DNA of 64,000 bases from Isoetes taiwanensis (lineage: Eukaryota > Streptophyta > Lycopodiopsida > Isoetales > Isoetaceae). The DNA lies in the NCBI GenBank assembly GCA_021234155.1, contig JAJEKV010000002.1:12018725-12082724 (forward strand). The letters are read 5' to 3'. Position numbers and translations under genes: made by a program. Below are positions 45,255 to 55,734 of the stretch, piece after piece; the first letter of the stretch is position 1; the number at the start of each line of letters is the position of its first letter. The notes under the pieces were generated by a model, which ran no database searches, had not been told where the DNA came from, and saw only the letters and a list, made by a program, of their open reading frames with translations.

Positions 45255-45711
45255 CCTTCCTCATGATTTAATCAAAATATCTCTTTTATTAATACCAAGT
45301 TTGAATCTGAGATCTTCAAATCTACTTCCTCTTAAAGGTTTTGTGAGAATATCTGCAAGCTGATGATCTGTTGTAACATACTGGACATTTATTTGCTTTT
45401 TCTCCACAATATCTCTTATAAAATGCATATGCATTCGTCCTTTCATGAAGAACATGATTCTTACACATTTGGATGCAACTCATATTGTCACATTGCAGCT
45501 CTGTAGGATTTCTTTGTGGCAAGTCTAGTTCCTGTAATAATTTCCTAAGCCAGATAATCTCTTTAGCAGCTAATGTGCAAGCTGCATATTCTGCTTCTGC
45601 TGTTGATAAGGCAATAGATTCTTGTTTCTTACATTTCCATGAAATTAAGCTTCCACCTAAACACATAGCAAACCCCAACGTGGATTTCTTGTATCTAAAT
45701 CTCCTCCCCAA
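45255..45711 (-). pseudogene. Copia RNase H
   Basis: KSTLGFAMCLGGSLISWKCK, then KQESIALSTAEAEYAA (catalytic Glu region), ELQCDNMSCIQMCKN (Asp), then in another frame HFIRDIVEKKQINVQYVTT and ADILTKPL. Typical of the Copia polyprotein C-terminus. Confidence 0.87.
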
Positions 45712-46919
45712 TCTGAATCTGCGAAAGCTTTTAAAATCATATTATCATTTCTATATTGGAGGCCAAGATCTTGAGTACCTTTTAAATATCGTAGAACACG
45801 CTTTGCTATCATCCAATGACACCTGCCAGGATTATTCCCAAACCTCGTTAGCAAATTCACCACAAATGATATATCAGGTCTAGTGCTATTAGTAATGTAC
45901 AAAAGACACCCCACTAATGATCTGTATGGCACGTCTTCCATATCTCTATATTCCTCTTCTGTTTGAGGTCCCATGCTGCGAGAGAGTTTTTGTCCTGGAA
46001 CAATTGGAGTGCTTACAACTTTACAATTTTCCATTTTGAACCTTCTCAGCATTCCTTGTATGCTTTTCGCCTGTATCAAAGTAAGTGTTTTTGCTGTCCT
46101 ATTTCTAGAGACTTCCATTCCTAAAAAACTCTTAAATTCCCCCAAATCCGTCATCTGAAATTTCCCTTTAAGAATCTGCTTACAACAATACAAGCACTCC
46201 ATGTTATTGGAAACCATAATACAGTCATCCACGTATAGAGCTATCAAACAGTAGCCACTGTTATTCTTGTATAGATAAATATTCCCATCTGTATCCAACT
46301 TCTTAAAATTTTATTGCTTCAGAAACTTATCGATACATTAATACCACTGTCTTGGAGACTGTCTTAGATCATAGACTGTCTTTTTCAATCTCCATATCTT
46401 ATTTGATCCTTCTTCAAAGCCAGGTGCTTGTTTCATATAAATTTCTTCATCTAGATCAGCATTCAAGAAAGCCGTTTTTGCATCCATGTGATGCACATCT
46501 AAATTTCTAGCATTTGCCAATTCTAGCAGCAGTCTGATACTTGTAAGTTTCACTAACGGGGAGAATGTCTCGTCATAATCTACACCCTTCATTTGTGAAA
46601 ATCCTTGTGCCACAAGTCTTGCTTTATATTTCTTCTCTTTTCCATCAACCCCTGTTTTAATTCTGTAAACCCATTTATTTCCAACTATATTTTTATTGAG
46701 AGGTTTATTAACAAGCTCATAGGTACCTGTGGCCTTAAACGAATTCATCTCGTCAATCATCGCACGCGTCCAGAATTTTGCATCATCACCACTTACAGCA
46801 TCATCATAACTTGTTGGTAACTCAGAATTCAGTATATTCATGATTTCTGGTGTATCATCACTGTGTAATCGTTTACTTTTTCCACTGATGTCAAACTTGC
46901 CGTATCTGCTCAAATCCAC
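45657..46919 (-). pseudogene. Copia reverse transcriptase
   Basis: The first stretch (46919-46338) holds NKWVYRIKTGVDGKEKKYKA, RLVAQGFSQMKGVDYDETFS and MDAKTAFLNADLDEEIYM. The second (46298-45657) holds the catalytic YVDDCIMVSNN, KFQMTDLGEFKSFLGMEV and TRPDISFVVNLLTRF. A stop separates the two near 46335, and the frame shifts again toward RNase H. Confidence 0.88.
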
Positions 46920-47138
46920 ATGTGACTGTGTGTAATTATCTCTGTATGTGTTCTCCTTTCTCTTGGTCTATCACGTTGCACTTCTTCTGCCTGTTCTGAT
47001 ACAGTTTCATGTTCTGCTACTCTGTCACTTTCGAAAATTATTTTACCATTATTAGCCTGCACAATAGCAGACCTCGTTACCCCACCATCATGCTCCTCAC
47101 TTCCATCACCATCAGAATCATAGTCATTATCATGAACT

Positions 47139-48221
47139 TTAGTGCTGTAATTTTCGATCCTTGTACAACTGACTTGTCACCAGGAGACTTACATTTATTT
47201 GCTTTGAAGAAATCTTTGTATCATCAAACACCACGGCTCTACTTATTATAACCTTTCTTGTTTGCAGATCATATAATCTGTATCCCTTACTTTCAAGATC
47301 GTATCCTACAAGAAGAGTGATAAGGGACATATCATCCAACTTTTATCTATCTTCATCAGGTACATGAGTATACGCCATACATCCATATACCTTCAGTAAA
47401 GAGTATACATTTTCAACAAGACCTTGATCCCATACATTTTTAGGTGCTTTGCCAAGCAAACTTACCGAAGGTATTATGTTTTGAATAAATATAGCTGTCT
47501 TAAGAGCTTCCTCTCATAGAAATTTTGGTAAGCCAGCTTGTTTTAACATCGACCTTGTAGCATTCAATAAGGTCCTGTTTTTACGTTCTGCAACACCATT
47601 TTGTTGTGGTGTTGCTTTACATGTTAACTGCCTTTTAATCCCTGCTTGTTTACAAAAGGATTCAAACATTTTGGCCATGTACTCTCCTCCTCTATCACTT
47701 CTTAAACAAACAATCTTATTTTCTGTTTCCTTTTCAGCTACAAACATTTTGAATGCTTGTAGTGTTTCACTTTTCTTCCTTAAGAGATACAGTTTAGTCA
47801 TTCTAGAATGATCGTCAATAAACGTCACAAAGTATCTCTTACCTGTTCTACCAGTAATGTTTAAAGGTCCACACAGGTCTGAATGAACAAGTTCCAGTTT
47901 CTTATTAGCTCTTGCTCTATGTTTCTTAAAAGGAAGCCTGGACTGTTTGCCAAACATACATCCTGGACACAACAATCCTTTTGCATCATGTATTTCGTTG
48001 TCTTTTATCAGGCCAAGTTTATACAACTGTTTCATATATTTTAGGCTTGCATGCCCAAGACTTTCATGCCACATTCTGACAACATTTAGTGGTTTTACAA
48101 CAATACTAAACAAATGTGAAGAATGGACATCATTCAACACAAATAATTTCCCAAGACACTTTGCCAAGAAATGAACTTTATTATTCTTCAAAATTTTACA
48201 TACGCGTCTATCAAAACGCAC
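47139..48221 (-). pseudogene. Copia GAG-pre-integrase and integrase
   Basis: The zinc module (WHESLGHASLKYMKQL, LLCPGCMFGKQ) is followed by the core: LVHSDLCGPLNITGRTGKRY with the first Asp, LRSDRGGEYMAKMF with the second and TPQQNGVAERKNRTLLN with the Glu. A stop after LPKFL and further frame changes break the C-terminal part (47139-47510). Confidence 0.87.
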
Positions 48222-48316
48222 CTCAAAATCTAAAGAACTTTGCCAAGAAATGAACTTTATTATTCTTCAAAATTTTACATACGCGTCTATCAAAACGCAC
48301 CTCAAAATCTAAATCT
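48159..48316. repeat. 79-bp tandem duplication inside Copia
   Basis: The segment starting CTTTGCCAAGAAATGAAC at 48159 is repeated exactly at 48238. Since 79 is not a multiple of three, it shifts the reading frame. Confidence 0.9.
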
Positions 48317-48890
48317 ACCAACTGACAAATAGAAACTAAGTTCTTTACAAGCCCTGGAACACACAAAACATTTTTTAATGTCACTGGCCGCCTCTCCAAA
48401 TTGTACAGCTGCAATATTCCTTTCTTCAACACCCTTTGCTCCCTTCCATCTCCCAAGCTTCACATGTGACGTTTTGGCCGTATCCTCCTGCTTAGTTAAC
48501 AAGTATGAAGCTTTCAAGACTGTTGCTTCAGCTCCACTATCTATAACCAAGATATTTTCATCAGTGTCTACTTTTGACACAAAAGAAGAACATGCAATTG
48601 GAATTACCTCATCCTCTTCATCTTAGTATCAAGAGTTCCAATTTCTTCAGCTCCCACATTCAAGGTCGATGCTCCACCTCTTCTGCCTCTTCCCCTAAAA
48701 CTTGCTCTTCCTCTTCCTCCTCTACCCCTATTTATTTCTACTTCTAGGACTTGAGCAAACAGTGGAAAGATGACCATAGCCGCCACAATTGTAACAAGTT
48801 ACATCAGTCCTAACCTCAGTCTTTCCAACTTTTAAGCAATTTGATTTAAAATGCCCATATGGACCACATTTAAAGCAATCTCCAGCAGGT
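48302..48890 (-). pseudogene. Copia gag end and protease
   Basis: Two zinc knuckles, CFKCGPYGHFKSNC and CYNCGGYGHLSTVC, are followed by a Gly/Arg-rich tract. The protease reads ENILVIDSGAEATVLKASYL with the catalytic Asp (the usual DSGAT/S has become DSGAE). Confidence 0.83.
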
Positions 48891-48970
48891 GCTCTATTCT
48901 TCGTACTATATTGAAGCTTTCCCTTCCCTTTTTTAACAAAGTCTGCTATGCTTCTTCTTCTTCTTATATT

Positions 48971-50035
48971 TTATTTTCTGTGTGATTTCATACATAACAG
49001 TTGCTTGACATTGGAATCACGTGTGAAACTAGACATAAAGTTTTAGACTATCCTTATGACATTACTTGAAGAGTCATAGCCCAAATCTTTGGTATCCATG
49101 TGACATTGTTAAAGCATTGTCTTTAGAGGATGTTCCTAAAGATCATGCGATGTTTAGAAGTTTTTAGTGGGGTGCAGTTCTTCATAAAGGATTATGTGGA
49201 TAACCCTAGAGAATGCCAATGAAAATAATGAGATATTTGGAACGTGCAATTACAATATGCTTTGTCTATCAGGCTTTGCACAAATGCTTAAGTGCATAAA
49301 TATTTCCAAGAGATTTTTGTGAACTTCGTTGTTAGTAAGACTATATATATTTGTGAAGAGTTGAAAATACCTATGCAATTCCTTGACCAAGTGTAGTATA
49401 AATTTTTTTCATATAAATAGTAATGACCTTTTTGGTAGCAGAACATGGTGAAGAGAAAATATGGTAGTTTACCACAAACAAATGCCAACATATTATTCTT
49501 TACATGACAAACTATATTTGAATTATAGAAAATACTATGCCCTCTCGTTGACAATCTTTCCTGTCTTTCCTCCATGTTCCAAGAAAATAAAATTAAATAA
49601 GATAGATGGCAACATCCCATGAGGACATATAACGGTCCCTTAAATGTGCGAAGAGATGGATAGATATACAGATAGTATTTTTTACGTCATACTACATGGC
49701 AATATCTCGAAGAATTGAAGAAGACGGTATATGCCAAAGGCAATTGACAATTTGACACCTCGTTTTGTTGTGTATGAGATCAGTGTTGGGCAAAGTCCGG
49801 GGAACACTATAAACCAACCGGTTGAAATCGCAAATTTTCCGGTTCGGTTAGTGTATCGTAGGAATTTTTCCGACAAGTTTTCTTAAGGTTTTCTATTAAG
49901 ACAATAGAAATTTCCGGCCCTAAACACAAGATATTCGATTGATCAAAATAACCATAGGCAATTTTCCGATGGGACCTACAAAGTTTCCCCAACACTGTAT
50001 GAGATAAGTCTAGAACAAAAAAAAAATTATAAGAT
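48971..50035. other. AT-rich spacer, no gene seen
   Basis: Between the truncated Copia gag and the PIF/Harbinger-like element. The minus-strand frames near 49288-49995 lack recognisable domains. Confidence 0.45.
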
Positions 50036-50260
50036 TAAGGGTACCTTCGCACCAGCCGTTAAGTTAGGATTGCGTTAAGGTTTTACAAGGTCTTCCTTTC
50101 ACACCACCAGTTAAGTTAGTTTTGCATTAATAATTTGATTTAGCATTCCGTTAATTATTTTAACCTAAAAGCCTTAACTCAAAATTTGTTCAGACATATT
50201 TACGTTAAGTTAAAAAATTAAACTCAAAGTTAACGCAATTTTAAAATTACACTAAAAATT

Positions 50261-50284
50261 AAAGTGACCTCTCGAGGTCACTTT
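50261..50284. repeat. Perfect hairpin within the PIF-like element
   Basis: AAAGTGACCTC, two-base loop, GAGGTCACTTT: an 11-bp stem. Confidence 0.85.
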
Positions 50285-51163
50285 AAGTTTAACGGAGGCC
50301 GCAGCTGTCGACTGTCTGTCGGAAGGAAGCTGTGAAATGGCGGATGGAGGTCGAACTCGAAATACTGGATGATCTGTTAGGGGTCGAAGGCATGTCATAG
50401 GTCGTGGTCGCGGGATAGGTGGTCGCAGTAGGTCTTCTTCACAAGCTGCACCAGAAGAAGAGAATGAGGATCTCTTGGAGTAGGTTGGTTTTCTAAATGT
50501 ATTTCTAGAATTGGGAGGTTTTAGAACACTGCTTCAGGATGTGGGTCGAGTTGTCTGAGTGATGATAATTGCTCCAAGCAATGATCAACAATCCATTGTT
50601 ATTTTTAATGGAAATGCTAGCCTTTTAGACCATTTCGCTGCTTAGACCACGGGCTAGCTCCAAGGTAAAATCCCCTTCTGTATAGTACTTTCGACTATCT
50701 CAGAATCAGATTCCTTACCCTGTTATGCAGATCCCCTGATACACATGGAGATGGAGTAATCCCGAACGATCCACGGTAAATAGACTTTTCTTGCTTTTTT
50801 CCCTTTTCAAGACATGCAACAAGCAGTACAAGAAGTATGGGCGATGGAAATTATGAACCATGGTGAGAGATGGAGAAAATAGTTTGCCTAAAAATCCATC
50901 TTTCATAGCCATATATAAATAAACAGTAGAGTGCATTTTTTTGGCTGCTCTGCATTGCCAGATTTTTCCTTCCTGCCCTTCTTCTTTGTGTGTGTTCACA
51001 CAAATTTGTAAGGAAGCTACTGAACTTTTTTTTTTAGACTATCAGCATTTAAATCATACATTCGGACAAATTTGTAAGTACCTTACATGGTCAAGCTCAT
51101 ACATTATACAGACATTCAAGATTTATATCTCGAATCATTGCACATTGTGCTTGATTTGACAGG

Positions 51164-51485
51164 GAATTTGTTTGTGATGGATCAGGGGAAAAGTGTTCGA
51201 AATGGAAAATCTTTTGAAAAACACTGGATTAGACGGGGTATTATGGAGGACAAGCACTTTGAAAATGAGATAAAAAGGGAGAAAGTTGTGAACTTTGATA
51301 GCTCTAAGAATGGGCAGAATGCAGGAAAAGAGTGTCCTGGAGAAAAGCTCCCTTCTGCCTCAAATGGAGATGGCATCTTATGTGATAATCTCTTTAAGGG
51401 AGGTAGAAGCAAGGGGTTCCCCTGCGAAGGAAGAAAATCGTGGAAATGGCTCACCACAGCATTGGTGAAAATGATTCGAACATAG
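51164..51485 (+). pseudogene. Exon-like fragment inside the PIF-like element
   Basis: After an acceptor-like TTTGACAG (51156-51163) the frame is open for 100 codons or more, with blocks such as SFEKHWIRRGIMEDKHF, KECPGEKLPSASNGDGIL and GRSKGFPCEGRKSWKWL. I do not recognise the protein. Lying between TIRs, it may be captured host DNA or an element gene remnant. Confidence 0.35.
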
Positions 51486-51805
51486 AGGTCGTGAAATTGT
51501 AGAAAAAAGACAGCCAGAGCCAAAGAACGATTAGGGAAAATACCTTGACTTTTACAAAGAACGACCGGAAGTTAACGAGATCCGCTAACACGGAGATATG
51601 AAACACTCAAATCTTTTTTAGGTGTAATTTGGATGCACAATTGTGCTTTAACTGTACTGCTAAGATTTAAAACATGAAAGCTCCACAATTTAACGACTCT
51701 AGAGAATAAAAAACAAGAACATCTATGCAAGGCTCACTTGCATGTTAAAATTAAACAGCAAAAAATGTAAATATCTAGCTTACTATTGATTTTTCATTTG
51801 ACAGC

Positions 51806-51965
51806 AGAAATTCCATGTTCCCCTGGAGTGAAAGCTGCAGCTATGCTCTTATGCGATTTGGCAAATTCCTTACCTGAGCTTGACCTTGATAAAAGAAAGA
51901 AGAAGCGTCAGCGAATTTGTCAGTCGATCTGGCAGAGAAAAATCTATAGGAACTCAGATCCTTTT
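51806..51965 (+). pseudogene. Second exon-like fragment inside the PIF-like element
   Basis: Acceptor-like TTTGACAG ends at 51805. The frame then reads AEIPCSPGVKAAAMLLCDLA, NSLPELDLDKRKKKRQRICQ, then SIWQRKIYRNSD, open beyond 52000. A basic KRKKKRQR cluster suggests a nuclear protein. The product is unknown. Same strand as the fragment at 51164-51485. Confidence 0.35.
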
Positions 51966-53269
51966 GCTGGAGAAGACAGACTGCATGGAAAATCCATTGT
52001 TATTTTTAATGGATTAAAAATCCTCTTTTATAGCTTTAACTTGGCCCCATTCTGCTTTTTCTTGTTCTTCCATGCAAAGCCAAAAGTGCACAGCCTATTC
52101 TTTGGGTTTTTGGGTCTCTAACATAGTTCTGACCATTCAATTCTTTAATTTTCAGATCGTGCATGCTGGTGGTTGAGGTCGTGGAGCTTGGATTACTGCA
52201 GAAATGTCTCCTTGGAAAAATTAATGCTTTGATTTTAACCTTTTGATCTTGCTGAGTCTGCGTATTCCAGGATTGCAGTTGCAAACTAGTTTGATTATAT
52301 TCTTTTAGTGACCTTTCTGGAACAGAACTGGCTTGTTATTGTCTAGTGTGTTTCAAATTTCAATTCAGAGTTATGTGGTTTTAGGTGAGATTCATCTTGG
52401 CTCCCATGGATTAATAAAGCTTTTTGCTAGAGCTTCGACTGCTGGAGATTATGTTAAAACCATGCAGTCAGTTTGAAGCTTCAAAAAATATACTGTTTGT
52501 TGTATCATGATAGTAATATATACTCTTGAAAACTTTTGGTTACTTGGTTCAGACTTCTTCGATTGGATTTGAGCTGCAGAAACATAAACTACATGATTGA
52601 ATGTTTACTTGTCTTCCCAAGTTTGTGCGTATGTCTTGCTACTCCGGTCTCATGCCTTAGAGTTCAGAACTTTCTGCAATGAAGTCAAAGACTAAACTCT
52701 GATACACAGTGCCCTTTAAGTCCTTTAGGAACCACCTATATATCAGCTGCTAAGGTAATTTTTGTAGTGTCTCATGATCTCAGATAGAAATGTCCTTCTG
52801 AATTGTAATGGCATCCTACCATGTATCAGGGGCTTTAACTCGTGGTTCCAAAAGGCACTGCTACTCTGATTATTAAGTCCTATTTGAAGGATATTTAGTG
52901 ATAAAGGATGTAAATAGAGAAAATTTGTTGCTTAAAGGTTTGAAAAATAAAAGGGATACATCTATGATGGGTATTGTGTTGTAAAAGCTGCACTAAGCAC
53001 AAGCATTGTGTATTACATGGTGCTCATAAGCTGGCTTTCTAAAATACCTATTTACTCTCAATCAATTGACTCTATGATAGAAATGTTAGCTGGTTATATT
53101 GGATTCTGCTAATGAACAATTAGCAAGCTAGTTAGACAATACCTCAATCATCCTAAGGCTTAAAAGTTTAAGATGGATGGCAATAACTTTGGCATGATTT
53201 TGGCATGAGTTCATATGTTAATTTGTTCGTGGCACAAGAAGAAGACAATTGTTTGAAGTGTTTAATAGA

Positions 53270-53670
53270 AGCTAAAAAACAAAACTTAATGGAGGTATGT
53301 GTAAAAGCATTCTTAAGTTAGCATTAAGTAAAAAAAAAAAAATAACCTAATGGACGAATGTGCGAAGACATTGCCGTTAGCATTAAGTTAGACTAACTTA
53401 ATAGGTACATATGCGAAGAAGTTGTCGTTAGCATTAAGTTATCACTAACTTAATTGAGGCATGTGTGAATACATTTTTATTTTATCATTAAGTTAAAAAA
53501 AAATAACCTAACTTGTTCTAGTCTGAAAGGATTTAACTAGTTTCCGTTAGGTTAAAGTCTTAACGGAAAGTTAACTTAGTCTTGGTGCGAACATAAGGGT
53601 CTCTTATAAGTTTAACTGGCAGTTAAAAAAAATTTAACTTAATCCTAACTTAACGGCCGGTGCGAAGCTA
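53270..53670. repeat. Subterminal repeats of the PIF-like element
   Basis: Three to four degenerate units of about 65-70 bp, each with a GT(G)CGAAGA-like word and (C/G)TTAGCATTAAGTTA, followed by the right TIR. Similar TTAAGTTA words occur near the left end. Confidence 0.6.
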
Positions 53671-53689
53671 CCCTAAGGATTTTATTGCC

Positions 53690-53793
53690 ACGCGTCAGAA
53701 TATTTTCAAAAAATGGTCGGCCGGCCGGCCGGCTGGAGAAAAATGCAGATAGGGCAAAGGGGAAAGATTCCGGCAACGCGGAGGTTTACGCGT
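53690..53793 (+). promoter_or_regulatory. Three CGCG-box-like motifs upstream of calmodulin
   Basis: ACGCGT at 53690-53695, ACGCGG at 53776-53781 and ACGCGT at 53788-53793. The (A/C/G)CGCG(G/T/C) box is bound by plant CAMTA factors, which are calmodulin-binding. A GGCC-repeat tract lies between them. Function here is inferred from the motif alone. Confidence 0.45.
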
Positions 53794-53881
53794 TAAAACT
53801 CCATTGCATTTTTTTTTTTGTGTGGTGTGTGGATCGGAGCTGCTTCTCACTCTCCATAGCCACTAAATCCGACTTGCAGCT

Positions 53882-54567
53882 ATGACCGAGCAGCTCACAC
53901 CAGAGCAGATCGCCGAGTTTCGCGAAGCTTTTAGCTTGTTCGATAAAGATGGCGATGGTAACCCCATTTTCCTTGCCTTTTCCTCGTCCTTTTTCATCCT
54001 TCCAGCTTAAATTTCTCAATCTTATTTTCCCCTTTGTTTCCTTCTTATCTCTGCAATCTTTTTTTCCTTTCTTACATAGCATAATCTTGTATATTTTATG
54101 TTTGATCTGTTTTCTTTGTTTCTTTTTTCGTATGTTATATGCGCTGTTTCTTGTTTCCTGTTTTTGATGATTTTGCTTTATGAATATATCTAGGATGCAT
54201 CACAACAAAGGAACTTGGGACCGTTATGCGGTCTTTGGGACAAAATCCCACTGAAGCAGAGCTTCAGGACATGATAAATGAAGTAGATGCCGACGGAAAT
54301 GGGACAATAGATTTTGGAGAGTTTTTGAACCTCATGGCAAGGAAAATGAAGGATACAGATTCTGAAGAAGAGCTTAAAGAAGCTTTTCGCGTCTTTGACA
54401 AGGATCAGAATGGATTTATTTCTGCGGCAGAGCTGCGCCATGTTATGACAAATTTGGGGGAAAAGCTTACAGATGATGAAGTGGATGAAATGATCCGAGA
54501 AGCAGATGTGGATGGCGATGGGCAGATCAATTATGAAGAATTTGTGAAGATGATGATGGCTAAGTAG
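53882..54567 (+). CDS. CAM: Calmodulin (two exons)
   Basis: Exon 1 is 53882-53957 and exon 2 is 54194-54567, with a GT-AG intron of 236 bp (GGTAACC ... TCTAG). The spliced frame has 149 codons plus TAG, the standard calmodulin length. The four EF-hand loops are complete: [36 protein letters not shown] and [12 protein letters not shown]. Calmodulin is the cytosolic and nuclear Ca2+ sensor that binds target proteins when all four sites load. The intron splits the Gly-26 codon, the position conserved in plant calmodulins. The start [17 protein letters not shown] is a little unlike the usual MADQLT(D/E)(D/E)QI, and the C-terminus is KMMMAK. No defects were seen. A PIF-like transposon ends 208 bp upstream. 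Confidence 0.97.
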
Positions 54568-55734
54568 TAAGATCACTCAAAACCTGTGCTGCAAATTTTG
54601 TTTATTTTATTTTGATTTTTAACATCATTCTGTTGCATCCAAATCATTACTGGCAATGGCCTGTTGCACTTCTGATGAATAGGCCATCTTGTAAAATGTC
54701 ATTTCCGGGCTCTGCATGATCTTAGACTGCCAGGAAGCCCGAGATTTAATGTCTGCTTATGGACCATATCAAATCTGCTTGCAGATCATTGATACAACTT
54801 AATTATATTGTGTACTAGTATATTTTGATAATGTAATCATCATGTTTTACCTTGGTGCACACTTTCAGCTAATATTTAGGCCTAGCATGTGTGAGCATTT
54901 GTTGTTCAGTTATGGGAGGTCAATTATATATCAGAAATACCAGAAAGCACTTTTTAAAGTGAATAAATTATCGTAGGTTGACATAAAGGTCGAGAGGGCA
55001 CTATTTCTTATCTCTTATGTTTTCAACACATATTTAAACGAGTAATAGTAATAGTCCTCTTGATGGTCACTTGATTTTTTTGTGATAATATAGCACTGAG
55101 TCGACGTGGATCTGATGTGGAGGGGCTGGATAGTGCCTTCTACCTTTATGTAAACAAATGACATGTGCTTGTTTCGCGGCAAACAGCTGGCTTGATGCTT
55201 ACGCGGCTCACCAGCTTGCTTTGGCACGAAAAACTCGCTCAAGTCCATTTGCTATTATATAACTGACCAAAACTAAGAAAACTAAAGCTCTCTTTAGAGG
55301 AGTATTAGATGCTTGGGACCAACCCAATAAATGTTTACCCTTGTGGAAAGCCTTTTTTGGCAAAAAAAAAAGGGGCCAGAAGGATGTGAGGATAGATATT
55401 TTGAACCCTATCTTTATTGCTAAAAGCGTGTATTATTTTTTGTAGGCCACGATTGTGGCATAGTTTATGGAATATTCTCTCTCCATAGATCCTGTGCCCC
55501 CTTCCCAAGTCAATTTGGGGTCAAATCATCCTTTGTTGACTTGTGGGTGCCTAAAGACTAGGCACCATTGGTTCAGACAAAGATTATGGTATATATACAA
55601 CATGACATCATACCAATACAACACCGAATTGTAGATCTCTAGCATAACAGCAGCATCCCCAAACCCCAATTCGAATCGATCCAATGCTCACAGCTCACCT
55701 GTTCATGCTACGTTTCCTCTCAGTTACAATAAGC
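54568..55734 (+). other. Calmodulin 3' region and spacer
   Basis: The 3' untranslated region presumably begins here. No further gene was recognised. The minus-strand frame at 55015-55248 has no known domain. Confidence 0.45.

Larger units (their letters stand above)
45255..48970 (-). mobile_element. Ty1/Copia element, decayed, LTRs not seen
   Basis: On the minus strand in Copia order: gag zinc knuckles, protease, GAG-pre-integrase, integrase, reverse transcriptase, RNase H. Both ends appear truncated: gag begins in a GAA-rich tract near 48970, and only about 150 bp lie between RNase H and the LINE. Stops and frameshifts occur throughout. Confidence 0.85.
50039..53673. mobile_element. PIF/Harbinger-like DNA transposon, 3635 bp, TSD TAA
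   Basis: TIRs of about 30 bp with few mismatches (GGGTACCTTCGCACC left, GGGTAGCTTCGCACC right, both continuing with a GCCGTTAAGTTAGGATT-like stretch) are flanked by TAA (50036-50038, 53674-53676). TIRs starting GGG with a TWA duplication are diagnostic of PIF/Harbinger. Near the left end an ATG (50339) opens an Arg/Gly-rich frame (RGRRHVIGRGRGIGGRSRSS) broken by a stop, perhaps a relic of an element protein. No transposase core was found. It ends 208 bp before the calmodulin start codon. Confidence 0.8.
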
